Below, one piece after another: positions 9,269 to 18,060 of a stretch of DNA of 64,000 nucleotides. Position 1 is the first letter of the stretch. Each line of letters starts with the position of its first letter. The translations under genes were made by a program, and so were the position numbers. The notes beneath the pieces are model-generated. The model worked only from the letters and a program-made list of their open reading frames with translations, made no database searches and was not told the DNA's origin. The stretch is from Paulinella micropora (taxonomy: Eukaryota > Cercozoa > Imbricatea > Euglyphida > Paulinellidae): the NCBI GenBank assembly GCA_019918135.1, contig WBZZ01002516.1, positions 58,501-122,500 on the forward strand. The letters run 5' to 3'.

Positions 9269-10868
9269 ATGCCGTCTGTCCAATATGGGGGAGAACTTAC
9301 ACACAGCCAGAGCGAGCTCATTCGCGGTAAGTATTCACTTAACAAACTTACTGCCCGCGAAAGTCTTGCCACAATTCCAATTAGCACTGTGGGGGGAATT
9401 GAGTCAACTTTTGAAATTCCTACTCGTCCTTTGAACCTTGCGAGGTCTGTTTTGCGATTTACTTACACACCAGAAACTAATGCGGGTGGAACTTATAACC
9501 GTATTCCTATGGACTGTCTGTCAATGATTAAGACGATTGAACTGCGAAGCCGAAGCGGTCAGTATCTGTGTAATCTTCAACACGTGGGAAATTACACTAA
9601 GATGGTTTGGAAGCCTGAGATTTCTTATGATAGATTTATTGCTTTGGATAACCACGGGGATGATGTTGGGTATGGTGCTTTGCTTCAAAAGTGTAATGCC
9701 CCAACTAGTGTTGCCGTTCCTTCTACTGGCTATGATGATTTGTATGCTTTGAGTAATACCACTGGTGCGGTTGCTGATGTTGTGGCACACGCTGCTATCG
9801 CAACAGCTGGTGGAAATACTTATGCCGATGCTGCGGTTAATGCTGCGATTACTGACCTTGAAGGTAAAATTAACACTGTCAAGAACAACCTCCGCGCTTT
9901 GACAACTACATTGAAGGGAGAGGTTAAGAATACATTTGAACAGCCTTCTATCTCAGCCCGCCGCCACGATGATGCTCTTATCAAATGGAACTGGTGCTCC
10001 TAGTTTCGTTAATGTTCCTTATGAGGAGGCTAAGTATTTTGAGGGAGGAACCTTAGATACCAACGACCCCGTTATCAATGTGTCTATTCCGCTAGGTATG
10101 CTTTTTGGAACCATTTTTGAAATTGATAAGACTATTGGTTTCAACGAAATCCTTGATTTGCGAATTGTTTGGGAGGGCACGAACAAAACCGTGTTTAAGG
10201 GAACTGATGCTAAAAGTGTTTCGGCTGGTGCGGCCGCGACTGGCGAGGATGCCGAAATTACTGGTCTTAACTTGTTTCTCGCAGTTGAAACAGACCCCAG
10301 TGTCATCCAAAGTGTCCAGAGTAGGATTGCTGGTGAAGGCTTTTCATTCAAGATTGAATACCCGCTATCTTGGAAGACTGCTCTTCCCACAGGCACTCAA
10401 TCCTTCGTCATAAAAATGAACCGCTCTCAGGGTGAGAGAATTCGCAGAATTTACACAAGCGGGTTCAATCAAGCCGAAAGCAAGAATACCGCATTTGACT
10501 GCGATAACCGCGACGAAGCAAAGATTACTTCTTATTACACTACTTTGGATAGTAATAGAATTCAGCAGTTTGATATCAATTGCTCTCGCGATGAGGACTA
10601 TATGCTTTTGAAGGAAAAACTTAAAGGTTCCGCTATTTTGAACTCTAATGTGTATAAGTATAACTGGTTCCACGTATATTTCTGGGACCACAACCGCCCG
10701 CTTTATGACAAGCGAGAAGAAGAGGGTTATGAAGTGTCTGGTCTGTCCTTGGACACTGAACGACGATATGAATGGAGTGCTGAGGGTGCGGATGATTTGA
10801 CTTATTACACTTATGCCATTCTTCAACGAAGTGTTGTGGTTAGGGGTATTGAAATACTGATGAGTTAA
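9269..10868 (+). pseudogene. Major capsid protein (double jelly-roll), one frameshift
   Basis: Two overlapping open pieces, 9269-10003 and 9936-10868, together encode a protein of about 530 residues, the size of PLV double jelly-roll major capsid proteins. The N-terminus has the family-like opening with repeated Gly/Ser and a STFEIP-RPLNLARSVLRF strand region. The second piece carries the beta-rich second barrel and ends ILQRSVVVRGIEILMS. The frame must change by one base in the 9936-10000 overlap. The exact point cannot be fixed without a relative. It is either a one-base mutation, an assembly error or, less likely, a programmed shift. It follows the penton gene and precedes the lectin-like structural protein. 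Confidence 0.8.
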
Positions 10869-10911
10869 AGATGTAATTATTAATTTTTGATAATCAATTT
10901 TATTTTTTTGA

Positions 10912-10920
10912 TAATATAGG
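10912..10920 (+). promoter_or_regulatory. TAATATAGG element before the structural protein gene
   Basis: TAATATAGG ends four bases before the ATG at 10925; same recurrent element. Confidence 0.45.
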
Positions 10921-10924
10921 AATT

Positions 10925-12172
10925 ATGAGCCACCAACGAAATTTAGTCGGCCAAAATCCTGGCGGAGACTTCGTAAATGTCAAAGTCGGGTATGACGGCC
11001 ACATTGAAACCAATAATATGAAATCAGCTTTCGGTGAAGCATTAACCAGCTCATTAACACCAGTATTACAGGAAATCTTTCCCTATACCGTTAATACACG
11101 GATATGGTCATTAACTCAAACTAATGCGACAGTTTCATTTAATGCGAATATGGCTGAATTGAAAACACAAGCGAACAATACCGCGAGTGCCATCCTAACA
11201 AGTAAAAGAAGAATAAAATATCGGACTGGTATGGGAGTAGTAGCCCGCTTCACTGCCTTATGGACGACTGATGATACGAAAACATATTATTCGTGTGTAG
11301 GAATTGGTGAAAGTGATTTTTCAAATGGTTTCTATTTTTATAAAACTGATGTTGGAATGAGTATTCTACAAGCCAAAGGAGGAGCAACTACTTATATCAC
11401 ACAAGCAAACTGGGATGACCCGTGTGATGGAACTGGTGATATGCCACTCTTGGATTGGAGTAAGGGAAATGTTTTTCAAATTCAATTCCAGTATTTAGGA
11501 TTTGGTGCTATACGGTTTTATATTGAAAACCCGACGACTGGCGACTTTCAATTAGTCCATACGATTAAGTATGCGAATGCCAACACTGGTGTCAGTCTGC
11601 GAAATACGACATTACCATTTACCGCACTAATGAGGAATGATGCTTCTACTGGAATTCAAATCCTTAAAACCGCGAGTGCTGGGTTATTTATTGAAGGAAC
11701 TAACACCGTTAATTCAAGCATATCAAACGAAGCGGAAGGGGACGAAAAAGCGAGCACAACTGAAAGTCCAATTCTCAGCATAAAAAATAAAACAACTTTT
11801 AATGGTGGTGCGACTAATTATTCAATCGTTTATCCAACACTAGTGAGCATATCAAACGAAGATAACAAGGTTAATAAAGTGCGAATTGTGAAAACGACTG
11901 GCACACTTACGGGACAGAACTTTGCTGATATTGATGCCACAACTTCAATCGTATCAAAGGACACCTCTGCGACTGCCCTAGGTGGCGCTACTATAACGGA
12001 CCTTATTGTTAAACTGTATGTTAATGCTTCTTCTAGCCAGCTTATTGACCTGCGAGATTACGACATACAACTCGCACCTGGCGAAAATCTAACATTTTTA
12101 CAACAGTCTTTATCTACTGTTGCGAATGGAGGAAATGTGAGTGCCATCGTTAATTTTATTGAGGACCAATAA
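10925..12172 (+). CDS. Lectin-like virion surface protein
   Basis: A 415-residue protein. The N-terminus (GGDFVNVKVGYDGHIETN, then a helix around ALTSSLTPVLQEIFPY) leads into a beta-rich domain opening with SKRRIKYRTGMGVVARFTALW. This opening recurs in tail-associated or surface proteins of phages and large algal viruses and suits a concanavalin/LamG-like jelly roll. The C-terminal third (about residues 290 to 415) is another beta domain ending in a receptor-like strand pattern. It probably sits on the particle near the capsid and fibre proteins and may bind glycans (inference). The frame is intact. Confidence 0.6.
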   Translation: MSHQRNLVGQNPGGDFVNVKVGYDGHIETNNMKSAFGEALTSSLTPVLQEIFPYTVNTRIWSLTQTNATVSFNANMAELKTQANNTASAILTSKRRIKYRTGMGVVARFTALWTTDDTKTYYSCVGIGESDFSNGFYFYKTDVGMSILQAKGGATTYITQANWDDPCDGTGDMPLLDWSKGNVFQIQFQYLGFGAIRFYIENPTTGDFQLVHTIKYANANTGVSLRNTTLPFTALMRNDASTGIQILKTASAGLFIEGTNTVNSSISNEAEGDEKASTTESPILSIKNKTTFNGGATNYSIVYPTLVSISNEDNKVNKVRIVKTTGTLTGQNFADIDATTSIVSKDTSATALGGATITDLIVKLYVNASSSQLIDLRDYDIQLAPGENLTFLQQSLSTVANGGNVSAIVNFIEDQ

Positions 12173-12202
12173 TTATTTTTGTAATAATTTTTTCTGAATG
12201 AT

Positions 12203-12215
12203 AATATATATAGTA
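12203..12215 (+). promoter_or_regulatory. AATATATATAG element, selects the start at 12216
   Basis: AATATATATAG is followed within three bases by the ATG at 12216. Another in-frame ATG at 12198 lies inside or before the element, so 12216 is preferred. Confidence 0.45.
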
Positions 12216-12851
12216 ATGTATAGTCGTAAGTTGTATGTTGTGGGTGGTAGGCGGTTTCTAACAAAAACATCTATCAAATCCTACATAAGAAGAATGATAA
12301 ACAAATATAACGATGGTGAAGTGCTGAACCCAGAAGATGGCAATTTCGTGCGAGACCTAATAACCCATCATCCTTGTCTAAAAAATGGCATTATTGATGT
12401 TGAAAGTAATTTGACCGCTGGGAGAAAACACTTTCGTGTAGATGGAAAGCAGTTTTCGTGGAATTGCTGTGTTGACCTCATAGGCCTTAGCAAATTAAAA
12501 AAAATGGCGAGAGTGATAAAAGAAGCAAGCAGGAATACGATAAGACCACAAATACAAGAATATCTTGACATCGTGGCTATTGATGTATTCGTTGAACCAC
12601 GATACATATGCGAAATAAGTGGCGATATATATGAGCGGGTTGATGTCCACGTAGACCACCACTTTGACCTTATACAATTCAAAGATATCCTTAAACAATA
12701 CCTTGAAGTGAATAGAGAATTAGAAGTTGAAGACGGTTTATTGAAAGAACCGCATTTTACTAAGTTTAGCGACTTTCACAAACAGAAAGCAATACTGCGA
12801 ATAATAAAAAAAGAAATCAATATTAGAGGTAAAATGTATCTCCTACGGTAA
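12216..12851 (+). CDS. DUF3223 (DCL-like) protein
   Basis: About 211 residues. A segment around NFVRDLITHHPCLKNG, followed by a RKHFRVDG-QFSWNCCVDLI stretch, resembles the DUF3223/DCL domain, which has a conserved RHP and F-V core followed by an FSY-KC region. The C-terminal part, with C-x2-SG, a VDVHVDHHFDLIQF segment and FHKQKAILRIIKKEINI, resembles the His-rich C-terminal extension seen in prokaryotic and phage members. The HVDHH cluster could bind metal, as in HNH-like nucleases, but this is inference. The gene overlaps the convergent mini-gene at 12843 by a few bases. Function unknown. Confidence 0.5.
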   Translation: MYSRKLYVVGGRRFLTKTSIKSYIRRMINKYNDGEVLNPEDGNFVRDLITHHPCLKNGIIDVESNLTAGRKHFRVDGKQFSWNCCVDLIGLSKLKKMARVIKEASRNTIRPQIQEYLDIVAIDVFVEPRYICEISGDIYERVDVHVDHHFDLIQFKDILKQYLEVNRELEVEDGLLKEPHFTKFSDFHKQKAILRIIKKEINIRGKMYLLR

Positions 12852-13025
12852 ATACTTTTTCACTTCATCTTTATTCTTAAAATAAGGCTGTTGAATTAGC
12901 CATTCTAGATATTCTTTGTCAATCTTGGCAACATCTTCAATTTTCATTTTTTTTTATTTTCCATATTGTAGAGTTTTATTTACTTCTTCCTCTTCGGTTG
13001 GAATTTCTTTTTTTGCTTCACTCAT
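12843..13025 (-). pseudogene. DUF3820-like mini-gene, copy 2, frameshifted
   Basis: An ATG at 13025 follows a TTTATATAATATACA element on the - strand. The frame reads MSEAKKEIP, an acidic run, then LQYGK and a stop in a run of A bases. A second frame continues with KIEDVAKIDKEYLEWL and ends KKYLP at 12843. A one-base change in the poly-A run joins the two frames. The core matches the C-terminal domain shared by exodeoxyribonuclease X-like and DUF3820 proteins (GKYKGK-IEDIAK-D-YIEWL). It is a close paralogue of the gene at 13056-13308, so the pair arose by duplication. Confidence 0.55.
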
Positions 13026-13055
13026 TGTATATTATATAAAATTTATTTATTATAA

Positions 13056-13308
13056 TCATAAATACTTTTTCAATTCGTCTTTATTTTGGACCCAAGGCTG
13101 ACGGACTAACCATTCAATATACGGCTTATCAATCTTTGCGATGTCTTCTATTTTTTTGCCCTTGTATTTCCCAAAGTGAAACGAGTTCGGCTGAGCATTT
13201 CTCATTTCTTCAATCACTTTTATTTCTTCGTGGATTACCTTTTGGACATCTTCCAACGAGAAGGATTTTTTTTCGCCTTCAATTGAAAGTTGTTGGAACT
13301 TCTCGCAT
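13056..13308 (-). pseudogene. DUF3820-like mini-gene, copy 1, frameshifted near its start
   Basis: The open part from 13256 to 13056 encodes a helical lead (IHEEIKVIEEMRNAQ) and the core FHFGKYKGKKIEDIAKIDKP, then YIEWLVRQPW and KKYL. The core is the small domain found at the C-terminus of exodeoxyribonuclease X-like and DUF3820 proteins. The only nearby ATG (13308, behind a TATATA stretch at about 13330) is one base out of frame, and the open frame has no ATG of its own up to its upstream stop. A single-base insertion near 13300 explains this. It is paralogous to 12843-13025. Role unknown, possibly DNA binding. Confidence 0.55.
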
Positions 13309-13360
13309 AGTCTAGTGAGGGCGGGAGTGTATATAGTAGGGAGGAAAAAAAATAAAAATT

Positions 13361-13371
13361 AAATATATAGA
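13361..13371 (+). promoter_or_regulatory. AATATATAG element before the lipase gene
   Basis: AAATATATAG ends one base before the ATG at 13372; same recurrent element. Confidence 0.5.
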
Positions 13372-14067
13372 ATGAGGGAATGGGTTAAGTTCGTTAAGGC
13401 TTACTCTGCTAAACATAACATAAGCTACAAGGAGGCATTGAAAAAAGCTGGTAAGGAATACAGGAAACAAAAAGGATGCAATGCGGATTTATCGGAGGAT
13501 GTCTATTCGCCCTCGTCGGATAGAAAAGGTGCTGACGGATGGAAGCCAGTTGTCAGCAAAGAAAAGTCAACGGTGTATGAAAAAGATGGTAAAGCTATTG
13601 TAGCATTTAGAGGAAGTGCGGATAAGCGAGACTTACTCACAGATGTCGCATTAGTAAAGGGAGTATTAAAAAGAACACCAAGATATAAAGAAGAGCAGAA
13701 GCTGGTTGATGAGGTTATAAAAAAATATGGTAAGGATAATGTAGAGCTGACGGGTCATTCGTTAGGTGGAACAATAGCAAAAGATTTAAGTAGGCAGACT
13801 GGGGTAAATGCGACCACATACAATAAAGGCAGTAGCACTAAGGACCTCATTGAGGGAGTAATTGACCGAGTAGCTGTGAAAGTAAATCCAAAAGGTAAGC
13901 GGGCAAAGACGGCAAAGCTGACCACGAACTACCGAACCGCATTTGACCCCGTATCGTTAATGGGTGCTACGGCTGTTAATACTAAGTTAGTGAAGCCGAC
14001 GAGGGGTGTTCATACGATTAGAAGCTTCAAGGGTAAAGGAGCCAAAAAAATATACCTTTATGATTAA
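13372..14067 (+). CDS. Class 3 lipase-like hydrolase
   Basis: A 231-residue alpha/beta hydrolase of the fungal lipase (class 3) type. VAFRGSADKRDLLTD (about residues 81 to 95) is the family's oxyanion-side strand. The nucleophile elbow GHSLGG (Ser about 131) follows NVELT. A C-terminal FDPVSLMG segment (Asp) and the HTIRSF stretch (His) could complete the triad. There is no signal peptide; the basic N-terminus (AYSAKHNISYKEALKKAGKEYRKQ) resembles a short virion-protein motif in large DNA viruses and may target it to particles. Proposed roles are membrane breach at entry or release (inference). The stop overlaps the stop of the extended polymerase gene by four bases, tail to tail. Confidence 0.8.
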   Translation: MREWVKFVKAYSAKHNISYKEALKKAGKEYRKQKGCNADLSEDVYSPSSDRKGADGWKPVVSKEKSTVYEKDGKAIVAFRGSADKRDLLTDVALVKGVLKRTPRYKEEQKLVDEVIKKYGKDNVELTGHSLGGTIAKDLSRQTGVNATTYNKGSSTKDLIEGVIDRVAVKVNPKGKRAKTAKLTTNYRTAFDPVSLMGATAVNTKLVKPTRGVHTIRSFKGKGAKKIYLYD

Positions 14068-17000
14068 TTAAGTTTAAAGCCGAGCGGGATGCTGTCGTTA
14101 TCGTTAATAAACTCACGACCCGCCCACTTATTCTCATTAACTTGTTTTTTAACATTCGCCATATGTAAAATGCTAAAATGTGGGATTTGTTGCTGTTTGC
14201 TGTTTCTGTCAATGTGTATTTTTTTCATTTGAAATTCCCTAACATTTTCAATGCTTTCACCTCTATCCATCTTATCATATACATCGTAGTTGAGTTGATT
14301 AGCATTTAAGCCTTTACCCCTAAAATGGAAATATCGTTTAACTCCATTTTATGCTGTTTCTATATGAACCCCTTTTGAAATATGTTTGAGGTCGTTTTTG
14401 GTCATACCAGCAGTAAAAGCATCTTTCGTCGTAAATTCTAACATATAAAGTTTTGGTGCTATCCATATACCTTTTATTATCTTACAACCATCGCCTAAGT
14501 CGTCCCCTATACAGCCAAGTTTCTTATTGCCCATATTCTTGATATACTTGGCACATCTCGTGTGGATTTGTAGGCTGTCCGTATCGGTGTAGTAAAAGTC
14601 GTCTTCAATGGTTCCGTTCGGGTTTGCTTCCTTAATATAATTATACATAATGCGACGGCTATATGCTAGTATGAAAGCCCCATAATGTGTCGGCTTGGTT
14701 ATGCTACTCTCTAATAAGATTGGATTACGAGGAAGACCCGATATGTGCCATAAATCTTTGCCTTGTTGGTCAGTAAATTTAACAATGTCAGTTATTTGAT
14801 TACTGTTCCAGAATTTCCAGTATTCTTCGTTAGTGGTTATGTATGTTGTTATTGAATGTATCGGTCGTTGTATCATCTTACCGTATAGACTATTCATAAA
14901 CAGTTTAGCGAGCAAATATTGCGGGCTACCTTTCTCCGCATTTTCCTTCGCCTTAAACATATCATCTATGTATTGTTTGAAGACACATTCCGATTTGGCG
15001 GTGTAGTATCCTTTATGTATATGGACTGTATAACCTTCGGCTACCATATCCTCAATATCTACACTCGTTAGCCATTGGTCCTTTATATCTTCTAGTCGCC
15101 ATTTAAGAGACCCCATACGGTCTCGCTGACCAATCCTTGAATGGAGTATGTTTTTTGGTGAAATGTAGTCAAGGTTGTAAATACCGATTTGAAGGTTTCG
15201 CGGGTCAAATGGCCCGATTGTTTCCAGTATGTCGCCAACCATAAAAGCTAACAACATCGCGGTTGGATACAAAGATACGACATCCGCATCCACAAGATAA
15301 TCAACTATTTCATCAAAGGTGATTTCTTTTTTTAGGTATCGCTCATATTGCTCAGAAATAAACCGCCTCTTAGATAAATAAGTTCTGCCTCCGATAACGG
15401 CTTTTCTAAATGCTCGTTCCTGCTCAACTGTTGGAAGTCTAACCTCATATTTACCATCTACATATTTCTTCCATATGTTGAAAGCGAGACTTGAAGTTGA
15501 GATTTTTGAGGTTAGATTGACTTTATGAGTTGCGAATATCGGAGTGTTTAACTTATCGTATATTTCTTTCAAACCCATAACATCATTTTTAAGATAGGCT
15601 AGACAGTCTTGTTTGGTCTTGTCGTCCATTTCTTCCCACATTTTGGCACGGTCGTGGTCAAAGTCGCCTTTGAGAATTTCGCATCCCATACTTTCAAGAT
15701 TTGCTTTAAGACTTCCCTGAGTGTGCTTTCTCAGGTCCCACATCTTAACATTTTCAAAGTGTAAGATAATAATAGAGCAGTTGTTAATTTTTGACTCTTT
15801 GATTTTAATACCCTTTTTAATTAATTCTTGGTGTATGAAGTAGTGGTCAAAGTTTGCTCCGTTAAAACCATTAACATATAGAAGGGGTGGTTTGTCCCCC
15901 TTGTTCTTCGGCACCCATCCCTCCTTTATACGGTCGCCTCGTTCAATTAGTAGGTCTACGAATTGGCTTATACAATCTTTACCAGCTATGTATTTGAAAC
16001 CCTCAGACCCCTGAGTATATCCGACTATGTAGCAGTCGTGGATATCGTAGCCTGCTGTAATGTTTGTATTTCTAAATGTTTCCAAATCGTAATGAAGGAC
16101 CTGGTCGTTATTCATTTTTTCTTCCTCTCTAAATTTAGTTATTAGGTGCCTTTTACCATTCTTCTTCAACATAATGTCCGCATATTTCTTCCTGTTGAGA
16201 TTACATTTATGTTTGTTCAGATATACTCGCAGGCAGTCTTCACATTTCTTCTTGAATTGCTTAACCAATCCGTAGTAATGGTTATTTTCCAAAAAGATTA
16301 GCTTGTCGGGCTCCTGTCCTTCTTCGTTTGTGCTGGCTGTCTGCTTCATAACTGGGTCTGTTATTTCATATGTTTTCCCTTCCTTAACATATTTTTTCAA
16401 TATTTCAACCGCTATTGAAAATGGTACTGGCGAGTTTGGTGGAAGGTTGAATTCAGCTCGGACGATATTACAGCGGTTCTTGTTCATCGGTTTAATATTT
16501 AGAATATCCTTACATAAGAAGAATAAGCAGTTGTTGTTTTTGCTGGGTGGTGATATTCTTACTCCTTCTTCAACCTTAGTTCTTTTATCTCTCACTCCTT
16601 CATAGCACCCTCCGCCGTTTTCTTGAACTATGGTTATTTCCACATATCTTATGTTTCTTTCATATCCATTCTCGCTCGCTTCAATGTTGTTTATGTTGAA
16701 CTCGTTCAGAGCATCCATAAACACGGTATCGTATTGGCGGAGTTGAAATGAATTAAAACTTTTCTTTTTTAAATAGTGGTCGTATCGTTCATTAGCAGGA
16801 GCGGTGGAGTATGTTATAGATATATTGACATCCGCATCGTTGGTCATACCTTCCCTTCTGGCATATCTTATAGCGGGTATCAATACCTTCTCTTCCAAGG
16901 TGTCTGTATCATAGAAGCTTATGTCTAGCTCCCTAAATTTGAATGTAAGAGAGTTCAGCCGATTATCCCTCCTAACTTCATAATCGTTTGCTCTAAACTC

Positions 17001-17183
17001 TCGCCTCTTCGCTTCCCTAGTCTTAGCCTCGCGGAGATTTGCCCTCGTATTACTACGAATGTTAGATAAAAGGTCTTGGCGGTTCCTTTTATCTTTCGTT
17101 TCAACTTTTCTAAGCTTAGCCTTAGCTTGAAGAAGTTGAACATATTGCTTGTTTGGTCTTGGTGGTAGTGGTGGTTTTGACAT
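14064..17183 (-). pseudogene. Protein-primed family B DNA polymerase, interrupted by a TAA
   Basis: The main frame (17183 to 14349) encodes 944 residues. Exonuclease motifs are HYDLETF (about 361), NGANFDHYF and a YLKND motif III. Polymerase motif A is DVVSLYPTAM (about 634), motif B is KLFMNSLYGKM (about 764) and motif C is YYTDTDSL (about 864). The order and the inserts between A and B suit protein-primed PolB, used for terminal-protein-primed replication. Directly after the TAA at 14349-14351 the same frame stays open for 94 more codons to a TAA at 14064-14066. That tail is charged and polymerase-like, and ends exactly against the lipase stop. I read the inner TAA as a nonsense mutation. 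Confidence 0.85.
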
Positions 17184-17313
17184 TTTACCGTTATGTATAT
17201 ATTAGGTAAGATACTTTTTCTAAAAATAATTAATTAATGTTTTTACCGTTATTATATAGGAGCTATTTGTTTAGATGAAAAATATTTTTACGGGATAAAA
17301 AAATTATTAGAAC

Positions 17314-17520
17314 TTAAACCGCTGCTTTACTCAATTTATCTTCCAGCTCTTGTATCTTCTTTTTGTATTCCTCTATGCTTTTGAGTTCTTGCTTTTGCTT
17401 TAATGCTTTTTCTTTTCTTTCCTCCTTCAACCTTTCTTGGTGGCGGTAGTAGTATGCGAGAGCTTTCTCGTTATTTCTCTTTCGTCTTGCTTCTCCTTCG
17501 TATAGTTTCGGTCTTGGCAT
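17314..17520 (-). CDS. Small basic coiled-coil protein
   Basis: A 68-residue protein (opening MPRPKLYEGEARRKRN) with Arg/Lys-rich helices and a C-terminal heptad pattern (IEEYKKKIQELEDKLSK). Short proteins with this opening and a YYYRHQERLKEER-type basic helix occur widely in large DNA viruses and PLVs and look like bZIP-like DNA binders. It lies 130 bases upstream of the polymerase start, on the same strand. The frame is intact. Function unknown; regulatory or DNA-binding is inference. Confidence 0.6.
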   Translation of the reverse strand: MPRPKLYEGEARRKRNNEKALAYYYRHQERLKEERKEKALKQKQELKSIEEYKKKIQELEDKLSKAAV

Positions 17521-17617
17521 CTTGTATTATATTATAGTTAATATATTTTTATAAATGTAAAATAATTATTTAAATTATTAATTCTTGCTTCCTTTCTTGA
17601 TTTCTACTTGATTTACA

Positions 17618-17629
17618 GGGGCAAGCCCC
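17618..17629 (-). terminator. Hairpin after the zinc-finger gene
   Basis: GGGGC-AA-GCCCC is a perfect 5-bp stem with a two-base loop, 7 bases past the stop of the - strand gene ending at 17636. It resembles the CAAG-centred hairpin at 4557-4574. Confidence 0.35.
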
Positions 17630-17635
17630 CTCCAT

Positions 17636-17920
17636 TTATTTTATTATTATTACCTTATTATTTAAGCAATCTATGTGAATTTGTGGGGGTTTCTTAGGTG
17701 CTTTAATTTTGGATACATTGTGTTTTAATTTCATATGTCTTGATTTACAAGCTCGTGGTATAGTCTCATAACATTCTTCACAAGTAATCTTTTCTAATGC
17801 TTTCTTATTTCTCTTTTCTCTATTTTTGATTTCGTATGATTTCTTTTGTTGTTTAATGACAGTAAGTCTTTCTTCATATAGTTTCTTTGCTTCTTCATAT
17901 AGTTTGTTTGCTTCTTCCAT
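17636..17920 (-). CDS. Small zinc-finger-like protein
   Basis: A 94-residue protein: an N-terminal helix with a repeated KLYEEA-KLYEER unit (residues 6 to 20), a basic linker, then a finger-like motif CEECYETIPRACKSRHMKLKH (C-x2-C, 13 residues, H-x4-H, about residues 49 to 69) and a short C-terminal tail. Such short C2H2-like proteins are frequent near the ends of PLVs and algal virus genomes. It is the last gene before coding density collapses. The start at 17920 follows TATAAA on the - strand. Probably DNA-binding (inference). Confidence 0.6.
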   Translation of the reverse strand: MEEANKLYEEAKKLYEERLTVIKQQKKSYEIKNREKRNKKALEKITCEECYETIPRACKSRHMKLKHNVSKIKAPKKPPQIHIDCLNNKVIIIK

Positions 17921-18011
17921 TTTATACCATTTGCTGTTTCATTGTTTAAATGTTTAACGAATTTTGAAGATGTTTAACGAATAGCAAAAATATGGGGATT
18001 TGGTCTGAAAG

Positions 18012-18060
18012 ACCCTTTTCGGGCTGGTATTTGCTTGAAAAATACCTGCGCGAAAAGGGT
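18012..18060. repeat. Imperfect hairpin near the PLV right end
   Basis: ACCCTTTTCG (18012-18021) is the reverse complement of CGAAAAGGGT (18051-18060). Inside it, GGTATTT (18026-18032) pairs with AAATACC (18040-18046). It lies about 90 bases beyond the last viral gene and could belong to the virus's terminal repeat. Confidence 0.45.
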
